A stretch of DNA of 64,000 nt from Umbelopsis ramanniana AG (Eukaryota > Mucoromycota > Umbelopsidomycetes > Umbelopsidales > Umbelopsidaceae), in NCBI RefSeq assembly GCF_025399195.1, contig NW_026252114.1:62001-126000 (forward strand), given 5' to 3'. Under the pieces are notes generated by a model. That model made no database searches. It was not told the DNA's origin and worked only from the letters and a program-made list of their open reading frames with translations. Of this stretch, positions 23,989 through 35,942 are shown piece by piece. The stretch's first letter is position 1; every line of letters starts with the position of its first letter. The position numbers and the translations under genes are program-made.

Positions 23989-24153
23989 TGGTTCACATAC
24001 TCAATGTATCAAGAGTTCCAAATTGTTAGCATGGCCATGATGGTGAGTGGCCATAACATCCACTGGGATGGTTTCAGCACCGGTGTTGTCTATGGAAATG
24101 GCGAGATCTCCTATGAAAACTGGAACAGTGTGTCGCAATGTTGGGAATTGTAG
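23989..24153 (+). pseudogene. Fragment resembling a GH28 polygalacturonase
   Basis: A 55-codon frame (stop at both ends) reads FTYSMYQEFQIVSMAMMVSG and then HNIHWDGFSTGVVYGNGE, ending in ISYENWN. This is close to the part of fungal exo-polygalacturonases where the first beta-helix turns carry SG-x-NIH-x-DG and GNG motifs. The rest of a GH28 enzyme, including the NTD and catalytic DD/HGxS motifs, is not visible on either side. It is therefore a decayed or truncated pectinase gene, or a chance resemblance. No experimental support; moderate to low confidence. Confidence 0.35.
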
Positions 24154-24521
24154 CGGCACCGTTACTCGGTGCTCAAACGTGGATGAGTTGGACGCTGACT
24201 GCAAACCTATTTCTCTTTATAATGCTGGTATGAACAAACACCGGCGGCCACATCAAATCAGTAAAACTATGCATCTGATAGAGAATTTGATTTATTTATT
24301 TTCTCTTTTTTCTTTTCCGTGGTTTTCATCCACAACGATCAAAAGCAATAATACTAAAGGAAAACCAAGTGCTAGTGGTCTAAATGAATGTTTATTACAA
24401 AACAGAAAGAACAAAAATATGATGAAGAAGGAAGAAAAATAGAAAAAAGGGATAATGGGGAAATGAGATTCTTTTTAAAGGTGGGGATGTGTAAGGTTGG
24501 GTTTTGTCTTGGGGATCAAAT

Positions 24522-27043
24522 TTATTCGACAATCTCCTCAGTCTCTTCAACGACTTCCTCGATCCATTCTTCAACAACTTCAAGCTTGCCTTCATCCGAT
24601 GCGGTCTTGATCTCCTTACCAACCTCAGCACGCTCCTCGGCGACTCTCTTCTCGGTTTGCTTTCTCCAAGTGTACCATTGTTCAACAAGCTTTCTTCGGG
24701 TAGCAACAAGCTTAGCAGTGGCAGCATCACCAACAGCAAGATCTTCTTCCTCAAACACCTTGGAGTATTGGCGCAAGTTCTTGCGGACCTTCTTCTTTTG
24801 TTCTTTAGACAGGAGGGATTCTGGGCGAGGACGCCACAACAATTGCTTGAATTTGTCAATGGTTTGTCGGAAAAGCAACAATCCCTTGAAGTCCCACAGG
24901 CAGTAACCGTGGTCAGCAGTGTGTCGCCACATACTGGATCCTGTGATAACGAATCGACCGGTAGGATCCCATTCAACATCAGTAACACCATAGTGCTCTT
25001 GTGTTGAGATCAAATGCACGTTAGCGCCAACATCTTCCTTGGCAATATCCTTCTTATCCGCAGCTGGTTCAAGATCCAAATCATAAAACTCCAAATCGAA
25101 CACAGTTGTGCTTCGGAGGGTAGCAGCAACAAGATGTCGTCCCTTTGGTGACCAGAAGAGGTGATTAGAGGTCTTTTTGTCGAAAATTTCTGTAAAAAAC
25201 ATGGGATGGAAATTTTGTCATCAGCGTTTGTATAAATGAGAGCAGGATGAAGGCACTGGGATCCTTACTAAGAGGTCGATATGCGACCACAGCTTTGCTG
25301 TTATCGAGATAATAGAAACCAACACTCGTCTTCAATATCGCGGGTGCTTGACCATTGGGACCGGCGCTAACGCCAAGGTTAGGGTCAGATGTAGTTATAA
25401 TGGCGAACCGGTCACCCTTTGGCTCCCAAGCGAAAGCAATGACAGCCTCCTTGATTTCCAAAGTTTCAACTGGGATTTCCTTTTGACACAAACGGAAGAT
25501 CTCAAGGTTGGTGAATGTTGACTTCTTTGTCTTTGTGTGGCGGTCAACCTTGACAGCGAGGTAATGACCTTGTGATTGCCATTGAAGTTTGCACTAGAAA
25601 GAGAATAGACAAAAAGGTGAGTTCATGAATACAAATAGGTCAGCATAGGATGGTGAATGCATCTGCCTGACTTACATCATTAACGTTGAACAAGTTCTTG
25701 GTTCTAATAATTTCTTTGCTGGGAACACCCATAATGGTGACTCTGGCAGGTTGGTTACCGACTTCAGGAGTCCAGTAAGCCAAGACTTCTTCCTTTTGGA
25801 AAATCTTATCGTCTCCACTGTTAGGATTGGCAGGTGACCACTCAAAGTCAGCAACACCATCAATCTTCACACTCTTCTTGCCAACCAATCCCATAGAAGG
25901 AGCTTCATAAATAGAGATTTGCTGACCAGCAACAAGACGAGCAAAGTATTTTTCAGTGGGTGCCCACTTGAACATAGGCCAGCTGATGGCCTTTGGTGCG
26001 TCTCCGGTTTGAACAACAGGGAAAGATCGAAGCAATGCACCGGTCAAGGTATCCCAGATAACGATTTGGTTACCTTCATCTTCTTCAGTGAAAGGGTTGA
26101 CAGAACCTTCAGGAATGCGAGAAACATTGATAGGCTCGTTTGACCAGGTGACAAGATAACGTTCGTTGGGAGAGAAGTCGATCAATTTAACACCGGGATG
26201 GACGAAGCGAACGATCTTGTTCCAAGAGGGTCCTCCCCAAAGTGCGATACCTTGTCTGTGGAAGGTGGTGAGATAGGTACCAAGAGGTGACCATTGGACA
26301 TAAGTTTCAGTCCAGTTCTATGCAGAGAAACAAACATGCATGTCAGTATTGATCTCGTTCTCCCCGCCATCAAAATCATCTAATCATTCTTACAGTTCTG
26401 GAATATTCATGTTCAGGAGTTTCGGTCTTTCTGTTCCAGAAAATGCTAACATCGTCGGCACGGTACATAACCCACTGATCACGGGCTTGGGAGTCGGTCA
26501 ACCAGCTGCGAAGATGTTCCTTTTGAACAAACTCTTCTTGCTCAGGTTCAACATATTGGTCGTTCATAGCAGTGTACTTTTCAATGTCGGTCAATCGGTT
26601 GACAGCAAGGACGTGGGATTTATCCATACGATGGCCATCAAGATTCTTTATAGCAGCGTGGGCGGATTCGGCATTTTCGAAATCGACAAAGCAGTATCTA
26701 CATGGAATGTAGGATGTTAACAAAGTAATCAGAACAACACAAAGGCGCTGGATGATGAGCAATCGATACATTACCCTTTGCTGACTCGCTTTCCGTCTTT
26801 GTTTTCAGTAGGCATGAACAAGCCGTTTTCCTTGATGGGACCTGCTGCCTTTGTGATCAACTTCTTCAACACTGTAACCAATTTCTCTTCCTTGGACTGA
26901 TCAACGACGGGAACATTATCAACAACAACGAGGGAGTCGAAACCCTCATCTTTGGGGAGAGGGTAAGCCTGCTCGATATCAGTAAAGTCGATATCTTCTT
27001 CCGTTTCGGGGAAGTTCTTGGGATCAAATGTTGCCGCAGGCAT
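24522..27043 (-). CDS. PRT1: Eukaryotic translation initiation factor 3 subunit B
   Basis: Scaffold subunit of eIF3, which recruits the 43S complex to mRNA. Five exons (complement): 27043-26775, 26697-26394, 26317-25676, 25593-25269, 25189-24522; 735 residues, normal for fungal eIF3b. An N-terminal RRM (SLVVVDNVPVV, then GYCFVDFENAESAHAAIKNL) is followed by the WD40-like propeller with family blocks such as YVQWSPLGTYLTTFHRQGIALWGG, FSPNERYLVTWSNEP, KLQWQSQGHYLAVKVDRHTKTKKS and LFWSPKGRHLVAATLRS. The C-terminal helical region (QWYTWRKQTEKRVAEERAEV) contacts eIF3i and eIF3g in other species. An inverted repeat TTGGG-N6-CCCAA sits 56-71 nt upstream of the ATG. Confidence 0.95.
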
Positions 27044-27098
27044 GATTTAACAAGAAGGTAGGTGGAGCAATTTTTTCCACAGGCCGCGTTAATATTTG

Positions 27099-27114
27099 TT
27101 GGGCCAAAACCCAA
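27099..27114. promoter_or_regulatory. Inverted repeat upstream of eIF3b
   Basis: TTGGG (27099-27103) and CCCAA (27110-27114) separated by 6 nt, just upstream of the eIF3b start on the minus strand. A candidate protein-binding site; function unknown. Confidence 0.3.
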
Positions 27115-27214
27115 GCCTTGCTAACAATTCAGTGGCTTAGGCACAATTTTTTTTCTATGAGAAATGTTCATATTTTTTTTTTTTATTATTATTTCAAACG
27201 TTTCATTTTTTCAT

Positions 27215-30200
27215 CTAAACGTTCTCGTAAGCTTCAAATTCGCCAAAGTAACCGCGACAGAGCTGTCTTATGGACTTTTCATAATTATTGGGTGAGTGAT
27301 CTAGGAACATACTTCTAGAAAAGATTATTTCAGAAAACCGCTTTTGAACATTTTCGCATTTACGAAGTACAACGGTATGGGCGCGTTTGGATTGAGCGGT
27401 TCGCTTTTTGGTATACAACGTTTCCGATCGTCCGTCAGTGTGCTGTACAAGTTGGGGTATCGATTCAATGTGGTATATAGTTGAGGGAGGGTAAAGCTTT
27501 TCCGAATTCATATCGGCTCTCATTGTTTTGATAAGAGCCCAAAACCATTGTTCGTCGTCATCGGGTTGGTGCGTTTCTTCGGGTTGCTTGGCGGCTGATT
27601 CTGGTCCGTCTGCAGTGGATCCTTCAGTTCCATTCTTCTGGTACCGTCCGATGATTCGACTGATAATTTCGTCTGTGACATGACTTTCATCATAAAGACT
27701 GATAGCAACGTTCTTGAAATCCTTGAGTAATCCCAGACTGAGACTGGATACAATATCATACGAGTGGATAACGCTGGTGACCAGACCACGACCACAGTAT
27801 TCGCTCAGTTCGATGGACATTACGCAAGGTGGTCCGAATGTATAACAATGAATGGGTCGTCCGGGAGGTAACCCTGACTCCAGATTGGTAACGAATGGGA
27901 TTGTATCCTTTGCGGGAAAGCCTGAAAGTGCGCGACAATACAGTTCGCCTTCCATCTTGGCGAAATCATCTGTCTCTTGGCTCCAAAGTACACTTAAAAG
28001 GGAGGCTACTCCAGCACCTAAAGAATGACCACATAGGATCAAACCGTAGGTTGGCCATTGGTCTAGAGCATCGCAGATCACACGGTAAACTTTGCCTTTC
28101 TGTTTTGCTAGGAGTTGAGCAGCGCCAAGCATTCCTCCATGAGCCGTGAACCGACTTTCCTTTCCATCTGGACCAGTTTGTGGAAGAGTGAATTCTGAAT
28201 ATTCGCAAGTCAAGTCCGTCAGAATATCGCTTAGTCCAAGTGTTCCTCTACATGTGAGAACAACTGCTTCAGCGGCATGGTCAACCGTGACATAGTGAAC
28301 AAGGGCGTTGATTTGAGGATTTTGAATGGATAGTAGTGAACTATCGGTATACGATGAGAGTAAAATGTCTTCGACGGGTACTGTGGTATGGTAAGAGAAA
28401 GCATGATGGTTCGGATGATGATGGTGCGATGCTGGTAAAATATGAGGCATGTCACCAATGCCAAGAATGCGCATGAATGACTCTCCATAGGCTGCCGAGG
28501 CATAACGCATAAATCTGGCAATGTTGGTGACCAGATGCGCTCGTGGGAAGTTATGGCGTATACTGACATCTGACAATGGTTGACTGTTTTGTCGACGTTT
28601 GCTTAACTGACCCTGAACAGGAGCAGATGGCATTCGTTTCAACATAGGAGAAGGTGGAGAAGAGGGTCCTGGGGAAGTTGTGAAGGTGGTGGTCGTTGTG
28701 GTTCTTGCAACGGATTGGATGGATGTCATGGAGGTGATTGAATTTGAACGTGGTCGCCTTCGTGATGATGTGGATAAAGTAGGAATGGGCGTAATACTAT
28801 GAGCAGAGGAGATGCGCTTATGGCCACCACCAGATACTGGTGTCTTGGTTTGTTTTGCAGGAACTGGAGGAGGAGGAGTTGTTGAACGAGATCGAGCTTT
28901 TTTACTGCTGGGGACCAGATCACCCGATCCATGACCACCGTTTGGTTTTTGTTGGAAGATGTTGGTCATGGATTTGTTCTTGGCGACACCTTTGAGTTTG
29001 AATCGACTCCAGTTCTTCTTTTCCTTCTTTCGATCATCATCGTACAACTCATCATCCGAAGAATCCTGATGACCTTTTGGTGGAACAGTCGGTGCTTTGT
29101 GAGGACGTTCGTGATATTGAGCAGACGTTGATCTAGTTGTCGTCGATGTGCTTGTCATGGTGGTTGTTGGACCAACTCTCTGACTGGAAGGTGAAGAGCC
29201 GTCGAAAGGCTTACCGTTGAACGAAGACTCGTCAGCAATTTGTTTGTGAAGACTGGCTGCAGCATAACGCTCCTGACGCTCGATTTTCTTTTTGTTGAAC
29301 TTTTTGGACATGGCAGAAAGCATAACACGAAAGCCTCGTGAAGTTTGCAGTTCTGATGTAGTAGATCCAGGGTCTGCGCTGGTGATGAGCTTTGATGATT
29401 TTGCGGCGTCGATTCTATCCGAAGCGTCCTCGGAATTCTGGCGATCCACTATAGCAACAAACGATTCCTGCGATTCATCTTCTGACTTCACAATGACATA
29501 TTTTGCTGGAGCAGGCTCACTATTATCCTCTTGGCCCTGCCGATATGGATTTAAGGGTCGAAATGAGGTGGTTTTCGTCGTAAAAGTCTTAGTGGTGGTC
29601 GTAATCTCATAAACATCTGCGTCATATGTTGATGAAGTGGACGGACTTGAGTAGGCAGAATCAACAACCTTGTCTTTAGTACCTGCTGGTGGTGTCACCT
29701 TTAGCTCAGCAGAAGATTCGTCGTGGGCCAGGATGCCTTCTAGTTCATGTATGATATCTGGATGCTGCACCATAGGATTATCATCATTTTCGGAGTTGGC
29801 GGATCCCAACGAACGATTGCTGTCAGCCACCTGAACCGATGTGGACTCATCTTCTTCTTCTTCGATAACGAGTCCTTCCCAAACAACTGTCATTGGCATA
29901 ACAGCCATCATTCTTTGATGTGTGACGTTTTGAAGAATTGCGAACGAAGTCAGCGCCCGTGTTAAGCCCGCTAAGATGGCAATCTTGCCATTTTTAGACA
30001 AAGTAAAGTCAGGATCTTGCAGTAGTTCTCGATGTACTAGCGATACGAGGGATGCTATGGCGCGAGACGTCTCGTTACTTCCGAAAATGCCGTCTAATAT
30101 GCGTACTGATTCTTCCGCAGTCTAAAGTGATGAATATAGATTAGGAAATCGTTCAGGTGAGTGAAAATTTGTCATGGTATAACAAAGTATTTTTGTTTTT

Positions 30201-30721
30201 GACATTCTTTGACCATCGCTACTTACACGAAAGCCTGTTTTGATGGTTTGTGTGGTCAAGTGAAATCCTGTCATGGCAAAAAGCTCGGCAAGCGTGAAGG
30301 AATGATGGACAATATAAACGCCAAGGTTAGTGTATTTGTCTAACACCTGCAGAAAGCCACCCCTACGGTACGATGAAAAAAAAAGGGTTTAGCTATAGTA
30401 CAGTCAGCGTGAAATCGATAAGAACAGATTCACTGACCTTGCTTCTTTGATCTCTTCCTCAGGATGTGTTGAAAACCGAATCATATGCAAACGTTTTGCT
30501 GTACTGAGGGCTGCAATCAGAGTTTGTCTAGACATGCCCAACGAGAAGGCTGTGCTGTATCTAGCTGATTCTAGTAGTGCCTCGATAAACAACGACGAAC
30601 ATCTGAGCGAAAGGCGAGCTGCGATGGAGACGGCTGTGATGAGACTTGCGACGTTCTCTGGGAGGAGTGTTGGCGAATTGATGAATGAAGAAGTATGATA
30701 TGTTGCTAATTGTAGTGCCAT
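27215..30721 (-). CDS. Diacylglycerol-lipase-like class 3 lipase
   Basis: Three exons (complement): 30721-30438, 30362-30227, 30121-27215; 1108 residues. An alpha/beta-hydrolase (Lipase_3) domain sits in the C-terminal half. It has the nucleophile elbow LILCGHSLGAGVASLLSVLW (Ser near residue 840), the upstream strand AAEAVVLTCRGTLGLSDILTDL, YTFGPPCVMS and IHSYDIVSSLSLG, which supplies the acid region. This set is typical of sn-1-specific diacylglycerol lipases, which release fatty acid from diacylglycerol at membranes. The N-terminal 450 residues hold two helical segments, then a very Ser/Thr/Pro-rich region with poly-basic patches, probably disordered. Unlike animal DAGLs I see no four-helix transmembrane block at the start, so it is likely cytosolic or peripheral. 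Family is firm; substrate is inferred. Confidence 0.85.
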
Positions 30722-32701
30722 GGTTTTTTTCTATTTGATACAGTGGTTGATTACAAGTCGCAAAAAAATGCGAGATAATAAGAGTGGTTGATTATCAAGC
30801 AAGTGTCGTATAGCTTGATGCGTTGTAAAACTGAGAATAAGAGGTTCTTTCCGTAGTGTTTGAATTCAACTTTAAGAAAAAAGAGTTGAGAAAGGAAAAA
30901 ATAATTGGGGCGATCGCTTCGCGACTTTCTTTTTTTATTAAGGGCAAGTCCATTTGTCACATGCGCATGCTCTTTCCAACGAGAAGTCATTACCACCCCA
31001 AGTTGACGTCATCCTCCAACCAACAGGAAGGCTGGTAGACTTTTACTGTTGATTGATCACAGCACAAACACTGACAACGCGAAAATCACTTCACACTGCT
31101 CTTTCCTTCCATCTTGGTGTCGGGTTATCAAGTCGTACAAAGCGATCATACTGGTGCATGCGCGTGGATGGCAGGTACCTGGAAATTATCATATGCTTGA
31201 GATAGGATGAATGATACCCAAAGCGGGTTACCACGATGATTCCGCACTTTCATCATCACGGACCCTTTTCGCTTGACCACCAAGACAGTGTTTCTCCAAA
31301 TGCTTTATCGACCGGCGCTGAGCGAGCTGAACTTTAATTTTGTAAGAATTTTGGTCCCACCGTAAATTGGAAAATCCGCTAGACAACACCTATGTAAGAG
31401 CAAACAACATGGAACACAACAACGTTGCTTCTATTGAAGTCAAAAATATAACGTTGTGTGCTCTAACCACATTTACAGATTTCAACATCCCACCAGTGGA
31501 GCCTTGATGGAAGAATGATGCCCGCTAGTACCGCAACAGGTATTTTCATTAGTGGCAATAGTCGTCGTGAAAATTTCTCTGCGGAAAGGTTACATGTACA
31601 GAAACCAAGAGAACTCATACAGACCATACTCTTCGCATCAAATTGAATAACCTGTTTGACTACGTGGTTAAGCAAGACAATGCGCGAAAGATGCTGTCGT
31701 TTTGACCAGATCAACATTAGGACAGCCCAACACTAATAAAATAAAATAACATAACGACGATAAGGGCAGATGTTTGCCGACAAGTGGTAGAAATTCAGGA
31801 ACTTTGAGATAAGGCTTAGCTAACAGGATGTCATTTTCAACGCTTGACGGGCTATATTGACGAGCGACGGACAGCTTTAGTGTCATACATCAGAACTTAC
31901 GGTGTGTCCCTGAAATTATCGATATCAAGACGTTGTTTACATAGATACCTCGTCACCATTGTCCAACGTTGCTTTCAACCTAGCCTTGAGCCTTGTTCGA
32001 GGGTGCCTAATCTCCGCCCAACCTGTCTGCGCGAAGAACAATTAACAGTAGTCTGCAATGGCCCTGCTAAGATGTAAAAAATCAAAATTGTATGTAGTCA
32101 AGGTTTATCAATGGGGCTATGGCATTGGGATATGGCAGCAGGAGGCAACCTTTGTCTAGTCTGTAAGGTTGGATACGCCGTTCAACGAAACACTCCGCAT
32201 TAGTTACAGCTCACGTAACCCAGGATGCTGGTAAGGAGTACATTTATTTGCTGTAATGGCGAGCAATGGAATTTTATCCTGACGGTAAATTCCTTCCAGT
32301 GGTCTGCGTAATTTGTAGAAACTTCAAGGCTCGAACGGCGGCAAGAGCGTTATCAATGTGTAGGCAAACAAACCACGACAGTTTCTATTTCCCTTAGTAA
32401 AATAAGAACATTTTCATTCTCAAATAATTATTTTAAAATTTAAAAGACAGCCAGACGGTGTAGATCACTTTGTAACATCTCAACTGAAAAGAAGACGTTT
32501 TGAAGGAAATGAATAGATTGAAAGTAACATCGGTTGAGGTCATTGCAAAAACAGGACAATGTGATAATCAAACAGGGCTTGGAGATCCCAAGTGGTTTTG
32601 CTATTTTAGCACCCGCTTGGATCTGGGTTACACGAACCGAACATTGACTCTTTTCCATTTTTCTCAAAATTCTATTCCTTGATGAATCTCCTGTCCCTTT
32701 G
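30722..32701. other. 2 kb intergenic region
   Basis: Divergent promoter space between the lipase gene (minus) and the Cys-rich membrane protein (plus). Several unsupported short frames occur on both strands. No repeat, tRNA or transposon coding is apparent. Confidence 0.45.
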
Positions 32702-33589
32702 ATGTTGTTGTGTGTATTGGCGTTGCTTTCCTTCTTTTCCTCGTTTGCCGCTGCTGACAGCATGGTAAATCTGGCAACTGTCGACTGTACCTGGCCTTGC
32801 TCTTCGAAAGAGCAGGTATGTCAAGTTACTTCTACATCCATACAGTGCGCTCCCCCTAGTAATTCACAGTAAGTTCTCGCTTCACTCACTCCCTTTCTCA
32901 CTTTCTTGTCCTCGTTTATTGATCATTTTACGACACTTAGATGGGTCATGCTCTCTGAAAGCACATCGCCAGTCTTTACGGGGGATACAGCAACACTTAA
33001 CCAACCTTGCATATTTGCGCCACAGCCAAAATTGAATACCTTTACGTCCAATACAACCTATAGTAAAACTAGCAACACAACCAATATCATTTGGCAAGTA
33101 CCCGATGGTATCCATCCTTTCGACGCGTTCCTTTCCAACTGTGACTCTAGCACCTACTGCTCTATGGACACTTCACAATGTGTAAATCGCATTGCCCGAG
33201 GAGGGAATTGCGAATCGACCAATCAATGTGCTGACTCTGTCCAATGTGTCTCTTACCGTTGCAATGGTGGTGAATCGACATGGCCATCTCAAGGAATTCC
33301 CACTTCTCATATCCTTGCTGGAACGCTAAGTGCAGTCTTCGCTGTTATAGCTGCCCTTATTGCCCTCATTATACTCCGGCGACGACAAAAACTTCATCAA
33401 AAGGCTGCCAGCTCGCAGAAGGGAATCGTACAAGACACCTTGGCTAGCTTTGAGCAATGCTTCGAATCAGACTCTCAACACACTACACCATCTATGCAGC
33501 AACGAAATCTTCAGATGCGCCTTCAACAAGAACACTCTGTAGGAGACAAAGGAGATATGTCATCCTCACCTCCACCTTATTCTCCTTAA
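32702..33589 (+). CDS. Cys-rich type I membrane protein with a C-terminal PPPY motif
   Basis: Two exons, 32702-32868 and 32941-33589, 271 residues. The signal peptide is MLLCVLALLSFFSSFAAA. The outer part (about residues 20-178) has twelve cysteines, including the cluster NCDSSTYCSMDTSQC and GGNCESTNQCADSVQC, plus N-glycosylation sites. A transmembrane helix at about 180-204 (ILAGTLSAVFAVIAALIALI) is followed by Arg/Lys stop-transfer residues. A 65-residue cytosolic tail ends in SSPPPYSP; PPPY at 266-269 is a classical WW-domain ligand such as Rsp5/NEDD4 ligases bind. No named family is recognised. The GAGCAG-gtatgt donor-like site inside exon 1 was rejected because reading through adds two cysteines and keeps the frame. 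Confidence 0.75.
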
Positions 33590-34001
33590 CAGCCCATGAA
33601 ACACCACTGCAATTATATTTTGGACCTTTAATCAATCTTTTGTTTTTTTTTTTACCCCATCTTTTCTCCCAAATCAACATACACATTACCTCCCCTCCCC
33701 CCCCCCGACCTAGTCGTTGTAATATTCCCACACATCACTGTAAATAGTTATTGCAATTGCAGCGTTTCAGAATGAAGATCAAAGGCAGGACCACCTGAAA
33801 ACTGAAGTGAGAATAATAATAAAAATAAAAAAACATGGCACAGAAACTACGATTTTTTCTAATGTGAGGCAGACCGATAATTAAGCATTGGCGAGTGAGG
33901 GCTCGGGTGCAGTAATTTTTTCTACTGCAAAAAAAAGATTATTTATGGGAAGCTTTCTGGCGTTTTGAAAACCATCTTGCCCTTCTTCTGAATTGTGTAC
34001 A
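33590..34001. other. Intergenic region
   Basis: 3' flank of the membrane-protein gene and promoter of the deaminase gene. It contains a nearly pure C tract at about 33690-33710 and A-rich tracts near 33820-33835. No gene seen. Confidence 0.45.
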
Positions 34002-35397
34002 ATGCGACTCATAATTCGACAAGATTACGACGAAGTGTCCTCTTATGTTGGTGTGTATTTCCCAGAGACATGTCCCAATTTATTGGTATTGCTCTCCTAA
34101 CTTTTGACCTTTCTCTTTTTCCGCTGAACTGCCCTGGGGGTGAAAAAGCTCACTATATCCGCGAGCGGATCTTGCAGTTTGCTCCTACAAGGGACAGACC
34201 ATTTGTTCTCGGACTCCCTACAGGCTCTTCTCCAATAGGCGTGTACCGAAAATTAGTAGAGTTCCATGAGGCAGGCGAAGTATCCTTCAAGCATGTGGTT
34301 ACTTTCAACATGGATGAATATGTGGGCCTTCCGCGGTAAGCTACGCACAGAAATAACCTCAGGTGCTCTCCGCGGAACGTCTCCAAATTTAGTGTACTCA
34401 TATTTTTCTGTTGTTTTAGTGATCACCCAGAGTCGTATCACACCTTTATGTCCACACAACTCTTTGACCACATTGATATACCTAAAGAAAATATTCATAT
34501 GTTGGATGGAAATGCCCTAGATTTGGATGCCGAGTGCCGACGATACGAAGCCACCATTGCAAAATTTGGCGGAATTGAATTATTTCTCGGTGGCATTGGC
34601 CCAGACGGCCACATTGCCTTCAACGAACCAGCATCTTCTTTGACTTCAAGAACTCGAGTGAAAACCCTTGCTTATGAAACCATCATTGCCAATGCTCGAT
34701 TTTTTGATGGCGATATTAGCAAGGTCCCAAAACTGGCGTTGACGGTTGGAGTAGCGTAAGTCCTAGGAATCTTTTTTGCACCATGCAATTTCCACCAAAC
34801 TGTGCCACTAAACCCACACCTTTTCTCTAACCTATCAGGACTATTATGGATGCTCGCGAAGTCTGCATTATCATAACCGGTGCTCATAAAAGGTAGAGAC
34901 ATCGATTGGGATGGAAGGAAAATGCCTTATTCGTGAACATTTACCTAATTTGTCCCCTCCCCCACTTGTTTCACCCACAATAGTATTGCTCTCGCGAAAT
35001 GCATTGAAGCAGGAGTCAATCATTTGTGGACGGTCTCAGCTATTCAGATGCACCCAAAAGGTCTTATTGTCTGTGACGAGGATTCAACATTGGAACTACG
35101 AGTAAAGGTGAGTTTTGACAAAAGTTTGTGTCACCGCGTGAGGTCACCAGTCATGCCTAACCATCGGGGAAGACGGTCAAATACTTCAAGTCCATCGAAC
35201 ATGTTCACCAGGCTTTGATCGGGAAGGAAAATTTGGGTTTACAGGGTGAAGTCTTATCAGAACAATCGAAAAGACGCAGACGAAGGTCTCATATCAGCGA
35301 CGAAGGCTGGTCCGAAGGAGCTTGCACTACCGAGACTTACGATGAAGAAGGCTATCATAGTAGTAGCCCACCAAAACGTAGCCGTCAAAGAGAATGA
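34002..35397 (+). CDS. NAG1: Glucosamine-6-phosphate deaminase with a basic C-terminal extension
   Basis: Converts glucosamine 6-phosphate to fructose 6-phosphate plus ammonia, the last step of N-acetylglucosamine use. Six exons: 34002-34050, 34149-34335, 34420-34755, 34839-34892, 34984-35107, 35173-35397; 324 residues. Conserved catalytic blocks are [26 protein letters not shown] (general base Asp) and [16 protein letters not shown] (Asp, His and Glu of the ring-opening site), with YFKSIEH near the end of the core. After the core, about 45 residues extend it: [18 protein letters not shown], then an acidic patch, then PPKRSRQRE. Two basic clusters of this kind look like a nuclear-import signal. 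Bacterial and animal enzymes end before this tail. Confidence 0.92.
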
Positions 35398-35942
35398 TGC
35401 CATGTCACTTTTTCGAACTTTTAGCGCAGGATACGCTTGATTCATCTGTTTATAATGTATTTTTTTTTTTTCGTTGTTATTTTGTCCTTTTCGTTGAGCC
35501 TTCGTATTTTATGGTAGTTGTATCTTGTGTGATTCAACTTCGCTATAGTATTTTAGCAGACCAGACTTTGCATGGTTGTTATAAGACCTGTAGAGGGAGA
35601 ACTCCACGAGCTGTTTGTGCTACAATTTTCTTTTTAAACTTTTCTTTTACACGTCTAAAACCGTCAGAGTACCCCCATACATCTGTTACGACTTGATCCA
35701 GTGAATCTACGTGTGTTTGCTTTGTGGAGGTGGGAGTGGGTTGTATACTCGCTCAACCATCATTGAACATATCTATTTCTACAACATATACTAGCTGGAG
35801 ACCAAATGATTTGCTCGAATGGCAATTTACCTTTTTTTGTCTCATTTTTTCTGCTGGTTTTCAATAATTGAAGGATCCCTTGCTTGAAAACAAAAATTTA
35901 ACTGTCGCGGTCTGCACTGGAAAATTATCAGCTTCCTTCTTT
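35398..35942. other. Intergenic region
   Basis: 3' flank of the deaminase gene (T-rich tract at about 35459-35473) and promoter of ALG9. No other feature recognised. Confidence 0.45.

Larger units (their letters stand above)
21622..24521. other. 2.9 kb gene-poor region
   Basis: No intact gene is supported. It contains the upstream region of the PPR gene, the TTATCAGAT motif cluster (21745-22671), two composite CCAAT/palindrome modules and, near 24 kb, a short GH28-like remnant. Short open frames on both strands are not family-like. It could also hide a non-coding transcript. Confidence 0.5.

Noticed and set aside
24047-24442. 131-codon plus-strand frame
   Set aside because: Overlaps the GH28-like remnant in another frame, has no family likeness and runs into an A/T-rich tail.
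27180-27214. T-rich tract next to the lipase stop codon as a terminator
   Set aside because: Poly-T runs are common at 3' ends throughout the window; no discrete terminator can be defined in a eukaryotic gene.
31463-31886. Minus-strand frames of 72-84 codons
   Set aside because: No family resemblance, no plausible splice partners; frequency of such frames is as expected by chance in 2 kb.
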